From DATAOG01 sp963840925 (GTDB taxonomy: Bacteria > Pseudomonadota > Alphaproteobacteria > Geminicoccales > Geminicoccaceae): DNA of 64,000 nt. The first letter of the stretch is position 1. Every line of letters starts with the position of its first letter. This document shows positions 46,374 through 55,071 of the stretch, one piece after another. The position numbers were made by a program, and so were the translations under genes. Where the stretch lies: positions 62,001 through 126,000 of the forward strand of contig CAWJAY010000027.1 in assembly GCA_963840925.1 (NCBI GenBank). Direction: 5' to 3'. The notes under the pieces are model-generated. The model saw only the letters and a program-made list of their open reading frames with translations, was not told the origin of the DNA and did no database searches.

Positions 46374-47748
46374 TCAGCCGGCCAGCCGCCAGCGGGTGCC
46401 CTCGGGGCCGTCCTCGATGATCACGCCCGCGGCGACCAGCCGGTCGCGGATCCGATCCGCCTCAGCGAAGTTCTTGGCCCGGCGCGCCGTGACCCGAAGC
46501 TCGACCAGGCGCTCGATCTCGGCACCGTCGAGCGTGCTCTCGCCCGTGGTCTTCAGCCACGCGTCGGGGTCCGCGTGCAGCAGGCCGAGCAACTGGCCGC
46601 CGGCCAGAAGCTGACCCTTCAGGGCGCGGCGCGCTTGCGGGTCGGCGCTGGTATTGGCGGCACGGGCGAGCGCGCGCAGCTCGGCGAAGGCTTTGGGCGT
46701 GTTCAGGTCGTCCTCGAGCGCGGCCAGCACGCCCTCCGGCAGCGCGTCCGGGGTCGCCTCGGCCGGGCCTGAAAGGTCGCGCAGCGTCAGGTACAGGCGG
46801 TCGAGCGCCTGCTTGGCGCGGGCGAGCCGGGTATCGCTCCAGTCCAGCGGCTTGCGGTAGTGCGCGGACAGCAGCGCGCAGCGGATCGCCTCGCCCGGCG
46901 CCTCGGCCAGGAGATCGCGGACCAACAGCACGTTGCCCTGCGACTTCGACATCTTCTCCCGATCGATGTCGAGAAAGCCGTTGTGCAGCCAGAAGCGGGC
47001 GAGCGGCGCGCCGTCGTGCGCGCAGACGCTCTGGGCGAGCTCGTTCTCGTGGTGCGGGAACTTGAGGTCCTGGCCGCCGCCGTGGATGTCGACCGTGACG
47101 CCCAGATGCGCCGCGACCATGGCCGAGCATTCGATGTGCCAGCCGGGCCGGCCGCGCCCGAACGGGCTGTCCCAGCCGGGCTGCTCGGGCGTCGACGGCT
47201 TCCAGAGCACGAAGTCGGCCGGGTCGCGCTTGTACGGCGCAACCTCGACCCTGGCCGCCGTCGATCATCTCGTCGCGCGAGCGCCGCGACAGCCGGCCGT
47301 AGCCCGCAAACGAGGGCACGTGGAACAGCACGTGGCCCTCGGCGACATAGGCGTGGCCCCGATCGATCAGGGCCGCGATCATCGCCAGCATGCCCGGGAT
47401 GTGCGCGGTCGCGAACGGCTCGACGGTCGGCCGGAGCACGCCCAGCGCGTCCATGTCCTCGTGGTAGGCGCGGGTGAACTCTTCGGCGACCGCCTCGGTA
47501 GACAGCCCCCGCTCGGCGGCAGCCTTGATGATCTTGTCGTCAACGTCGGTGACGTTGCGGGCGTAGAGCGCGTCGCCGAAGCGTTGCCTCAGCAGCCGGA
47601 ACAGGACGTCGAACACGACCGCGGCGCGGGCGTTGCCGATGTGGGCGTAGTTGTAGACGGTCGGGCCGCAGACATAGACCGTCGGCCGCTGGCGATCCGC
47701 CGGGACGAAGGTCTCCTTGCGGCCGGTCAGCGAATTGAACAGCTTCAT
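46374..47748 (-). CDS. cysS: Cysteinyl-tRNA synthetase, interrupted by one frameshift
   Basis: Class I aminoacyl-tRNA synthetase charging tRNA-Cys, about 457 aa when the frame is corrected. It starts MKLFNSLTGRKETFVP at 47748. The zinc ligand and HIGH region read YVCGPTVYNYAHIGNARA; later zinc ligands are in HIECSAM and FPHHENELAQS, and the KMSKS loop is KMSKSQGNVLLVRDLL. The frame breaks at about 47253-47259: after DEMIDG the expected GARVEVAPYKRDPADF VLWKPS continues only if one base of the GGCGG run is removed. Both halves are otherwise intact and typical. Because CysS is normally essential and single-copy, an assembly indel is the likeliest explanation. TCA at 46374-46376 is the stop. Confidence 0.88.
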
Positions 47749-47931
47749 CGATCGAGCCTCGGGACGGGCGGGGCGGCAAGGCCAGGACGCGGCCGCGATC
47801 GGCGGGCGGCCGGCATCCTCGAGGCGCCAGGCACGCGCAGCCGGCGCGTCGCCTATATAGCACGGCGCGCGCGCGGCTCCAGGCCTGGGATCGGAGGGAT
47901 GCGGCCGGGCGCGCCGGCCGCCGCGACGGCG

Positions 47932-48412
47932 CTAGCGCTGGGCCAGACGCGACCCGGCATCGGGGCAGGGGAAGGCCGCCCGCAGCCCGAGCAGCAGCAC
48001 CTGGCTTGCCGGCCGGTCGTCGTAACGGCCGAGCGCGCCCTCGATCGCCTCAGTGAGCGCGAACAGCTCCGACGTGACGTAGTCGGCCAGCCGCGCGATG
48101 TCGCCCTCCTTGCGGAACCGGAAGGTCGCCTCCGGGGCGCAGAACAGCGGCTCCTTGATCATCGTCGCGGCCTGGTTGGCGACTTGCAGGGACTCGAACA
48201 CGGCGTAGGCGTAGAGCTCGAAGTTCTGGTAGAGGATCATCTCCTCGTCGCTCAGCGCGCGCTTGGTCGATTCGAGCGGCAGACGCTTGCAGCTGCTGCA
48301 TCTGGCCGAAGGTGAACAGGACCTCGTCGGCGCGCGCCCGCGCGGCGCCGGGCAGCACGCCGGACGCGATCGCGAACAGCAGGAGCAAGCGGGGCATCAG
48401 CGTGGTTGCCAT
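47932..48412 (-). CDS. Secreted protein of unknown function, one frameshift
   Basis: A signal peptide (LMPRLLLLFAIASGVLPGAA) starting at ATG 48412 leads to DEVLFTFGQMQQ. The frame must then change at about 48285-48300 to continue as CKRLPLESTKRALSDEEMIL, YQNFELYAYAVFESLQVANQ and PEATFRFRKEGDIARLADYV, ending at TAG 47934-47932. The joined product is about 159 aa. I do not recognise the family. The two parts fit together and the second part has a normal protein-like composition, so one gene with an indel is the best reading. Confidence 0.5.
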
Positions 48413-48567
48413 GGACAATGCCTGTGCCGGGGCTCAACCGTTGCGGGAGACTGTATTTTCTATCGGCCGTTGATTGTCAAACAGAATCTTTGCGGAACCG
48501 AAGCGTCGGCGCGCGGGGTGGCCCCGGGCGCTTGCCGGAACGCCGCCGATCGACAACCTTAGGCGCC

Positions 48568-49020
48568 ATGGTGGACCATCCGCAGTACGAGACCGTCGAG
48601 CTGCGTCTGGCCGAATCCGGCCAGGAGCTGGCCGCAGCGATCGAGGCGGCGCAGTTCGCGCGCCTGGTCGATCACGCCGCCGCCGGCGGCGCGACGAGGC
48701 GTGCCGCGATCGAGGGCTTCCTCGAGCTGTTCGTCTATTGCGGCCGAGCGCTGGGGCGAGCTCGGGGTGGCGGCGCGCGCCGGCCTGCTGGCCAGGTTCG
48801 GCCAGCATCTGGACGCGCTCGAGCGCCGCGGCTGGTTCGTCCATTGGGCGACCTTGAGCTTCGGGGTCGGCCGCCCGGGCAGCGGGGCCGTGCCGCTGCC
48901 GCTCGCGATGATCAAGGTCAGCCGGTCGGCCGAGCCCTCCGTGCGCGCCAGGGTTCCGAAGTCGGTCGCGATCGAGCCCGGGTCCCGGCGCGCTGCACTG
49001 ACCATGGCCTCGCGGGCCGG
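48568..49020 (+). pseudogene. Hypothetical protein, frameshifted
   Basis: Starts MVDHPQYETVELRLAESGQE at ATG 48568 and reads well to about FLELFVYC (48738). It then continues in another frame as AERWGELGVAARAGLLARFG and QHLDALERRGWFVHWATLSF, then LPLAMIKVSRSAEPSV. No clear stop is reached before the convergent racemase-family gene, so the 3' end is undefined. The family was not recognised. Composition and continuity suggest a former or mis-sequenced gene of at least 140 codons. Confidence 0.35.
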
Positions 49021-49022
49021 CT

Positions 49023-50054
49023 TCAGCCCGCGTCGGGGCCCCAGGTGTCGGACAGCGTGTAGCCGAGCGGGTAGGGGTCGCTCGGGTCGAGGCCGAGCTG
49101 GCCGACGCTGTAGATCCAGGCGCGCCCGGAAATCCTGGGCACGATCGCCGGCCGCTCGCCGACCATGGTCGTCCGGACGACCTCGGCGCGAAAGCTGCTG
49201 TCGATCACCGAGCGCAGCTCGAGCGGCTGGGCGAGGCCGAGCTCGCCTTTGGCGTGCAACACCGCGAGCCGGGCCGCGGTGCCGGTGCCGCAGGGCGAAC
49301 GGTCCAGCCGCCCGGGGTGGATCACCGTGCCGTTGCGCACCGGCTCGGCGGCGCCAGCCGCGCCGGCGCAGAACATCACGAAGCTGATCTCGCGCAGGTC
49401 CGGGATCTCCGGATGGCGCACCGGGATCTGCCGGCGCGCCGCGCGCCGGATCTGGCGGCCGAGCGCGACCATGTCGCGCGCCTCGTCCGGGGTCACCTTG
49501 AAGCCGCAGGCCGCGGCGTCGACCAGGCAGAAGTAGTCGCCGCCGTAGGCGACATCGACCCGGAGCGTGCCCAGGCCCTCGACCTCGAGCGGCTGCCCCA
49601 GCTGCTCGACGAAGCTCGGCACGAACTCGAGCGTGACCCGCTCGCAGCGGCCGCCCTGGCAGGCGGCGTCGGCGGTCACCAGCCCGGCCGGGGTATCGAG
49701 CACGACCCGGGTCACCGGCTCGACCATGGGCAGCATGCCGGTCTCGAGCAGCACCGTGGTCACGCACATCGCGTTCGAGCCTGACATCGCGTGGCAGCCG
49801 TCGGCCTGCATGACCAGGAACGCGGCATCGGCGCCCGCCCGGGTCGGCGGCAACAAGAGGTTGACCGACATCTGGGCGCTGCCGCGCGGCTCGAACAGCA
49901 CAAACCGGCGGATCCAGTGGTCGTTGCTCTTTAGATAGCGCATCTTGTCGAGCATCGTCTTGCCCGCGACTTCGACCACCCCGCCCGTGACCACCCGGCC
50001 GACCTCGCCTTCGGCATGCGCGCCCACGACCGTGACCATCCTCGACCAGCGCAT
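49023..50054 (-). CDS. Proline racemase family enzyme, Ser/Cys active-site subgroup
   Basis: A 343-aa member of the proline racemase superfamily, which includes proline racemase, 4-hydroxyproline 2-epimerase and trans-3-hydroxyproline dehydratase. The second catalytic residue is Cys255 in LDRSPCGTGTAARLA. At the first site, where racemases have Cys in MCGH, this protein reads HAMSGSNAM with Ser91. Ser/Cys members are known mainly as hydroxyproline epimerases and/or trans-3-hydroxy-L-proline dehydratases, so it should act on a hydroxyproline. ATG 50054 is used; the upstream frame is not protein-like. No other hydroxyproline genes are adjacent. It is divergent from a broken oxidoreductase gene. 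Confidence 0.88.
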   Translation of the reverse strand: MRWSRMVTVVGAHAEGEVGRVVTGGVVEVAGKTMLDKMRYLKSNDHWIRRFVLFEPRGSAQMSVNLLLPPTRAGADAAFLVMQADGCHAMSGSNAMCVTTVLLETGMLPMVEPVTRVVLDTPAGLVTADAACQGGRCERVTLEFVPSFVEQLGQPLEVEGLGTLRVDVAYGGDYFCLVDAAACGFKVTPDEARDMVALGRQIRRAARRQIPVRHPEIPDLREISFVMFCAGAAGAAEPVRNGTVIHPGRLDRSPCGTGTAARLAVLHAKGELGLAQPLELRSVIDSSFRAEVVRTTMVGERPAIVPRISGRAWIYSVGQLGLDPSDPYPLGYTLSDTWGPDAG

Positions 50055-50177
50055 CGCTGTCCCCAAGGGAGCCCGCGGCAATGACGGAACGGCTCCTGGT
50101 GTAGTCTTCCTCGAATCCTTGCAAAAGCAGTATTTGAACGGGACACCCGCCAAGCTGGCGTAGAGGAGGGGAAAACC

Positions 50178-51195
50178 ATGGCGGACCGCAATCGGCAATG
50201 GCTGCTCGCGGCGCACCCGCAGGGCCTGCCGAAGCCCGCCGACTGGCGGTTGGTCGAGCGGGCGCTGGCCCGGCCCGAGATGCTGGTCCGTGCGCTCTAC
50301 CTCTCAGTCGGCCCCTAAATGCGCGGCCGGATCAGCCCGGCCAGGAACTACGCCCAGGGCGTCCGGCCCGGTCAGGTGATGACCGGCGGCGGGTCGGCGA
50401 GGTGCTGCGCTCGGACCATCCTGACTTCCGGCCCGGCGAGGTCGTCGAGAGCTTCGGGTTCGGCTGGCAGGAGTATGCGGTCCTGAACGCTGAGGGCACC
50501 CGCAAGGTCGACCCGGAGCAGGGCCCGATCGAGAGCGCGCTCAGCTACCTGGGCCTGCCGGGCCTCACCGCCTATTTCGCGCTGCTCGAGATCGGCCGGC
50601 CCCAGCCCGGCGAGACTATGGTGATCTCCGCGGCCGCCGGCGCGATCGGCCAGGTTGCGGGTCAGATCGCCAAGCGCCAAGGCGCACGCGCGGTCGCGCT
50701 CGCCGGCAGCGAGGCCAAGCTCGCCTGGTTCCGGCAGCTGGGCTACGACGCCGGGATCAACCACCGCACGGCGCCCGACCTCGCGGCCGCGGTCGCGGCG
50801 GCCTGCCCTGATGGGGTCGACGTGTTCTTCGACAACAACGCCGGACCGCTCCACGACGCGGTCATGGCCAACCTCGCGCCGCACGCCCGGGTCATCGTCT
50901 GCGGCACACCGTGGCACTCGCCGAGCGCTTCGAGCAGTCGGACATCGGGCCGCGCCATCTGCGCCAGATCCTGATCACCCGCGCCCGCCTCGAAGGTTTT
51001 CTACTGTTCGACTTCGCCGACCGCTACGAGCAAGGCCGCCAGGCGCTCGCCGCCTGGGCCAAGGCCGGCCAGCTCCGCCACCGCGAGGACATCCTGGACG
51101 GCATCGAGCGCGTGCCGGAGGCCTTCTTGCGCCTGCTGCGGGGCGCCAACTTCGGCAAGCAGCTGGTCCGGCTTGGCCGGCCGGGAACCGGGTGA
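50178..51195 (+). pseudogene. Broken NADP-dependent zinc-free oxidoreductase (CurA/YfmJ-like MDR)
   Basis: A strong GAGGAGGGG precedes ATG 50178, and the family start RNRQWLLAAHPQGLPKPADW is clear. At SVGP the next codon is TAA, where the family has the Tyr of YMRGRMS, and the reading resumes as MRGRISPARNYAQGV. A frame change near 50390 leads to VGEVLRSDHPDFRPGEVVES and the NADP motif VISAAAGAIGQVAGQIAKRQ. A second change near 50912 leads to VALAERFEQSDIGPRHLRQI up to TGA 51193-51195. Three lesions make it a pseudogene as written. Intact relatives reduce alkenals, curcumin or prostaglandin-like enones. Confidence 0.75.
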
Positions 51196-51410
51196 GCCGG
51201 CCGGCCGTCGCCTGTGACGAGACGGTATCCGGCGTCGCTCGCGACCATCGAGGATGATAATTAAGAGAAAGGGCAACCGGTTAGCGATCGCGCCGGCCGA
51301 TTGGCGATTTGACGCCGACGACCCGATTCGGTTAATTTTATCGGCAAGGATCGGCACAGAACCTGATCGTGTGGTCGCTCGGGCCGCGGCAGCTGGAGGG
51401 CTTGGTCGCG

Positions 51411-52637
51411 ATGCTGTTCGGGGAGATCGCCAGAAAGGTCGTGCGCTGGGGTCGGCTGTCGATCATCGACGCCGACGGCCGGCGCCAGGAGGTCGGCACG
51501 CAGGATGGCCCCCGGGTCACCATCCGGCTGCACGACCCACGCCTGCATCGCCGCCTCGGGCTCAATCCGTTCTTGTATCTCGGCGAGGCCTACATGGACG
51601 GCACGCTGACGATCGAGCAGGGTACGCTCTACGAGTTCATGGACCTCTGCGCGGCCGGCAGCCTGTACGCCTACACGAGCCCGCTCGGCCGCGCGATCAC
51701 GCTCGGCCAGACGCTGCTGCGCCACCTGCACCAGTACAATCCGGTCCGCCGCGCCCAGGCGAACGTCGCCCATCACTACGACCTCTCGGACCGCCTGTAC
51801 GAGCTGTTCCTCGATCGCGACCGGCAGTACAGCTGCGCCTATTTCACCCACCCGCACGCCGACCTCGATCAGGCGCAGACGGACAAGAAGCGCCATCTCG
51901 CGGCCAAGCTTGTGCTCCAGCCGGGCGTCCGGGTGCTCGACATCGGCTCCGGCTGGGGCGGGCTCGCGCTATCGCTCGCGGCCGCTGGCGCCGGCCAGGT
52001 GCTCGGGATCACGCTCTCCGAGCAGCAGCTCAAGGTCAGCCGGGAACGGGCCCGGCACGAAGGGCTCGCCGACCGCGTCAGCTTCGAGCTGTGCGACTAC
52101 CGCGAGCAGGCCGGGACTTTCGATCGGATCGTCTCGGTCGGCATGTTCGAGCACGTCGGCGTCCGCCACTACCCGGAATTCTTCCGCGCGGTCCGCGACC
52201 TGTTGACCGAGGACGGGATCGCGGTCCTGCATTCGATCGGCCGCATGGACGGCCCGGCCGCGACCAACCCCTGGATCCGCAAGTACATCTTCCCCGGCGG
52301 CTACTCGCCGGCGCTCTCGGAGGTGCTGCCGGTGGTCGAGCGGGTCGGGCTATTGGTCACCGACATCGAGATCCTGCGCCTGCACTACGCCCAGACGATC
52401 GCCGCCTGGCGCCAGCGCTTCGCCGCCAACCGGGCCCAGATCGCCGCCTTGTATGACGAGCGCTTCTGCCGGATGTGGGAGTTCTACCTGGTCGGCTCCG
52501 AGCTCGCCTTCCGGCGCATGGGCCACATGGTCTTCCAGATGCAGCTCGCCAAACGGCAGGACGCGGTGCCACTGACCCGGGACTACATCACCGATTGGGA
52601 GCGCGGCCGACTCGACCAGGCGATCGCCGCCGAATAG
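51411..52637 (+). CDS. cfa: Cyclopropane-fatty-acyl-phospholipid synthase
   Basis: About 408 aa from ATG 51411 (GGAGG lies 11 bases upstream); a GTG at 51369 would add 14 residues. It is an S-adenosylmethionine-dependent enzyme that converts cis-unsaturated acyl chains of membrane phospholipids to cyclopropane chains. Family features: HHYDLSDRLYELFLDRDRQY, SCAYF, the SAM motif VLDIGSGWGGLALSLA, ITLSEQQLKVSRERA, MFEHVGVRHYPEFF and IFPGGYSPALSEVL. Length is slightly above the E. coli enzyme. No operon partners. 215 bases separate it from the broken oxidoreductase. Confidence 0.92.
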   Translation: MLFGEIARKVVRWGRLSIIDADGRRQEVGTQDGPRVTIRLHDPRLHRRLGLNPFLYLGEAYMDGTLTIEQGTLYEFMDLCAAGSLYAYTSPLGRAITLGQTLLRHLHQYNPVRRAQANVAHHYDLSDRLYELFLDRDRQYSCAYFTHPHADLDQAQTDKKRHLAAKLVLQPGVRVLDIGSGWGGLALSLAAAGAGQVLGITLSEQQLKVSRERARHEGLADRVSFELCDYREQAGTFDRIVSVGMFEHVGVRHYPEFFRAVRDLLTEDGIAVLHSIGRMDGPAATNPWIRKYIFPGGYSPALSEVLPVVERVGLLVTDIEILRLHYAQTIAAWRQRFAANRAQIAALYDERFCRMWEFYLVGSELAFRRMGHMVFQMQLAKRQDAVPLTRDYITDWERGRLDQAIAAE

Positions 52638-52906
52638 GGCCGCCCGCCGCGAGGCTGGACGTTGGTTCAGCCGGGGTTTACTGGGACGGGCGTAGGGTTA
52701 CTGCGATGCCGCCGCCGGATCGGCGGCGGCCGCGCGAGCTGGGCCCGATGGCCAGTGACGTTGGTCCTGACGAGCTGCTGACCGCCGGTCTGGCGCCGGT
52801 CGAGGGCGTTCCGGTACCGCCGGACTGCGTCGATCTGACGCGGGACGGGCCGGCGCGAGCTTCCTTCGATGACCATACAGCCTGACAACCAGCGAGGATC
52901 GCAACG

Positions 52907-55060
52907 GTGAGCGCGCAGATCACGGCGGTACCGGCGTTCGATCTGGTCGTCTTCGGCGGCACCGGCGATCTTGCCCGGCGTAAGCTGATGCCGGCCCTCT
53001 ATTACCGCGACCGCGACCGGCAGATCCCGCCCGAGAGCCGGATCATCGGCATCTCGCGCGGCGATCTCGGCGCCAAGGGCTACGCCGGGGAGATCGAGGC
53101 GGCGCTCCGCGAGCACGTGCCCGCGGCCGTGCTCGACCCCGACTGCCTCGCCCGCTTCCTCGCCCGGCTCGACCACGTCATGCTGGACGCGGCCGGCACC
53201 CGCGGCTGGCCCGAGCTCGCGGCTAGGCTCGGCGGGGCAAGCGACCGGGTGCGGGTCTTCTATCTGGCGACCGCGCCCGATCTGTTCGGCCGGATCTGCC
53301 GCAACATCGGCACCGCCGAACTCAACCGCGGCGCCGCCCGGGTCGTGCTCGAGAAGCCGATCGGTCACGACCTCGCCTCGGCGCGGGCGATCAACGACCA
53401 GGTCGGCGCGGTGTTCGCCGAGGAGGCGATCTTCCGGATCGACCACTACCTCGGCAAGGAGACCGTCCAGAACCTGATGGTGCTCCGCTTTGCCAACTCG
53501 CTGTTCGAGCCGCTGTGGAATAGCAGCGCGATCGATCACGTTCAGATCACGGTCGCCGAGACGATCGGCGTCGAGGGGCGGGGTGCCTACTACGATCGGG
53601 CCGGCGCGCTCCGGGACATGGTGCAAAATCACATCCTCCAGCTGCTCTGCCTGGTGGCGCTCGAGCCGCCGACCTGCCTGGAGGCCAACGCGGTGCGCGA
53701 CGAGAAGCTGAAGGTGTTGCGGGCGCTACGCCCGATCCAGAACGCCGACGTCGGGCTCAAGACGGTGCGCGGCCAGTACCGCTCGGGCGCGAGCGAGGGC
53801 GGCGCGGTGCCGGGCTACGCCGAGGAGACCGGGGCCAATGCCGGCAGCGCGACCGAGACCTTCGTCGTGATCAAGGCCGAGATCGCCAACTGGCGCTGGG
53901 CGGGCGTGCCGTTTTATCTGCGCACCGGCAAGCGCCTGCCGGTGCGCACCTCCGAGATCGTGATCCAGTTCCAGCAGATCCCGCACTCGATCTTCGGGCC
54001 GGGCGCCGGCGGCATCCGGCCCAACCAACTTGTGCTCCGCCTGCAGCCCGACGAGGGCGTGCAGCTGATCCTGATGAGCAAGGATCCCGGGCCCGGCGGC
54101 ATGAGGTTGCGGGCGACGCCGCTCAATCTCAGCTTCGCCGAGACTTTCCAGGTCCGCTACCCCGACGCCTACGAGCGGCTGCTGATGGACGTCGTGCGCG
54201 GCAACCCGACGCTGTTCATGCGTCGCGACGAGGTCGAGGCGGCCTGGGCCTGGATCGAGCCGATCCTGGACGCCTGGCACGAGGACGGCGAGCCGCCCAA
54301 GCCCTATACCGCCGGCAGCTGGGGACCGTCCGCGGCGATCGCGCTGGTCGAGCGCGAGGGCCGCACCTGGCACGAGGAGTTCGGCATGACGCCGCCCGCG
54401 ACCGTCGTCGCTCGGAGCGAACGGCAAGCTTGCCTGCATGACCTGCTGACCACGGCACCGGTCGTGCCGGTGCTGATGGTCGAAACGGTGGAGGTCGCGT
54501 TGCCGTTGGCGCAGGCATTGCTGGAGGGCGGCCTGCGCGTGCTCGAGATCACGCTTAGGACCCCGGCCGCGCTCGAGGTGATTCGGGCGCTCGCGGGCGA
54601 GATCGACGGCGCTCTCGTCGGCGCCGGCACCGTGCTGACGCCATCGCAGTACCACGAGGCCGAGCGCGCCGGTGCCTGCTTCGTGGTCAGCCCCGGCGCC
54701 ACGCCGGCCCTGCTCGAAGCGGCGGCCGCGAGTGCTGCGCCGTTCCTGCCCGGGGCCGCGAGCGCCAGCGAGGTCATGCGCCTGCTCGATGAGGGCTATC
54801 GCTGCCTCAAGTTCTTCCCGGCCGAGCCCGCCGGCGGCATCGCCTGGCTCAAGGCGCTGGCGTCGCCGTTGCCCGAGGCGCGCTTCTGCCCGACCGGGGG
54901 GATCGACGCTGTGCGCGCGGAGCGCTATCTCAGTCTGCCCAACGTGCTCTGCGTCGGCGGCTCCTGGGTTGCCCCGGGCGATGCCGTCGCTGCCGGCGAC
55001 TGGCCGAGAATCACCGGGCTCGCGCGCGCCGCTGCGGCGCTCCGCGGCTCGGCCGCGTAG
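52907..55060 (+). CDS. zwf-eda: Glucose-6-phosphate dehydrogenase joined in frame to KDPG/KHG aldolase (Zwf-Eda)
   Basis: A continuous 717-codon frame. Residues 1-493 are a full Zwf: Rossmann FGGTGDLARRKLMPALYY, active site RIDHYLGKETVQNLM, and FYLRTGKRLPVR. Residues about 494-717 are a full Eda aldolase: LEITLRTPAALEVI, GAGTVLTPSQYHEA, Schiff-base lysine in YRCLKFFPAEPAGG, and CPTGGI. Together they catalyse the first step and the last cleavage of the Entner-Doudoroff route. An internal ATG at 54386 (start of MTPPATVVARSE) has GAGGAG six bases upstream and an overlapping out-of-frame TGA, the expected layout of two separate genes. The fusion may thus be genuine or the product of a small indel that removed the zwf stop. 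pgl and edd are not in the window. Confidence 0.88.
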   Translation: MSAQITAVPAFDLVVFGGTGDLARRKLMPALYYRDRDRQIPPESRIIGISRGDLGAKGYAGEIEAALREHVPAAVLDPDCLARFLARLDHVMLDAAGTRGWPELAARLGGASDRVRVFYLATAPDLFGRICRNIGTAELNRGAARVVLEKPIGHDLASARAINDQVGAVFAEEAIFRIDHYLGKETVQNLMVLRFANSLFEPLWNSSAIDHVQITVAETIGVEGRGAYYDRAGALRDMVQNHILQLLCLVALEPPTCLEANAVRDEKLKVLRALRPIQNADVGLKTVRGQYRSGASEGGAVPGYAEETGANAGSATETFVVIKAEIANWRWAGVPFYLRTGKRLPVRTSEIVIQFQQIPHSIFGPGAGGIRPNQLVLRLQPDEGVQLILMSKDPGPGGMRLRATPLNLSFAETFQVRYPDAYERLLMDVVRGNPTLFMRRDEVEAAWAWIEPILDAWHEDGEPPKPYTAGSWGPSAAIALVEREGRTWHEEFGMTPPATVVARSERQACLHDLLTTAPVVPVLMVETVEVALPLAQALLEGGLRVLEITLRTPAALEVIRALAGEIDGALVGAGTVLTPSQYHEAERAGACFVVSPGATPALLEAAAASAAPFLPGAASASEVMRLLDEGYRCLKFFPAEPAGGIAWLKALASPLPEARFCPTGGIDAVRAERYLSLPNVLCVGGSWVAPGDAVAAGDWPRITGLARAAAALRGSAA

Positions 55061-55071
55061 GGGGAACGCCG

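Noticed and set aside
50313..50315. In-frame TAA in the MDR oxidoreductase considered as stop-codon recoding
   Set aside because: Two further frameshifts downstream break the same gene, and there is no recoding element; decay or error is simpler.
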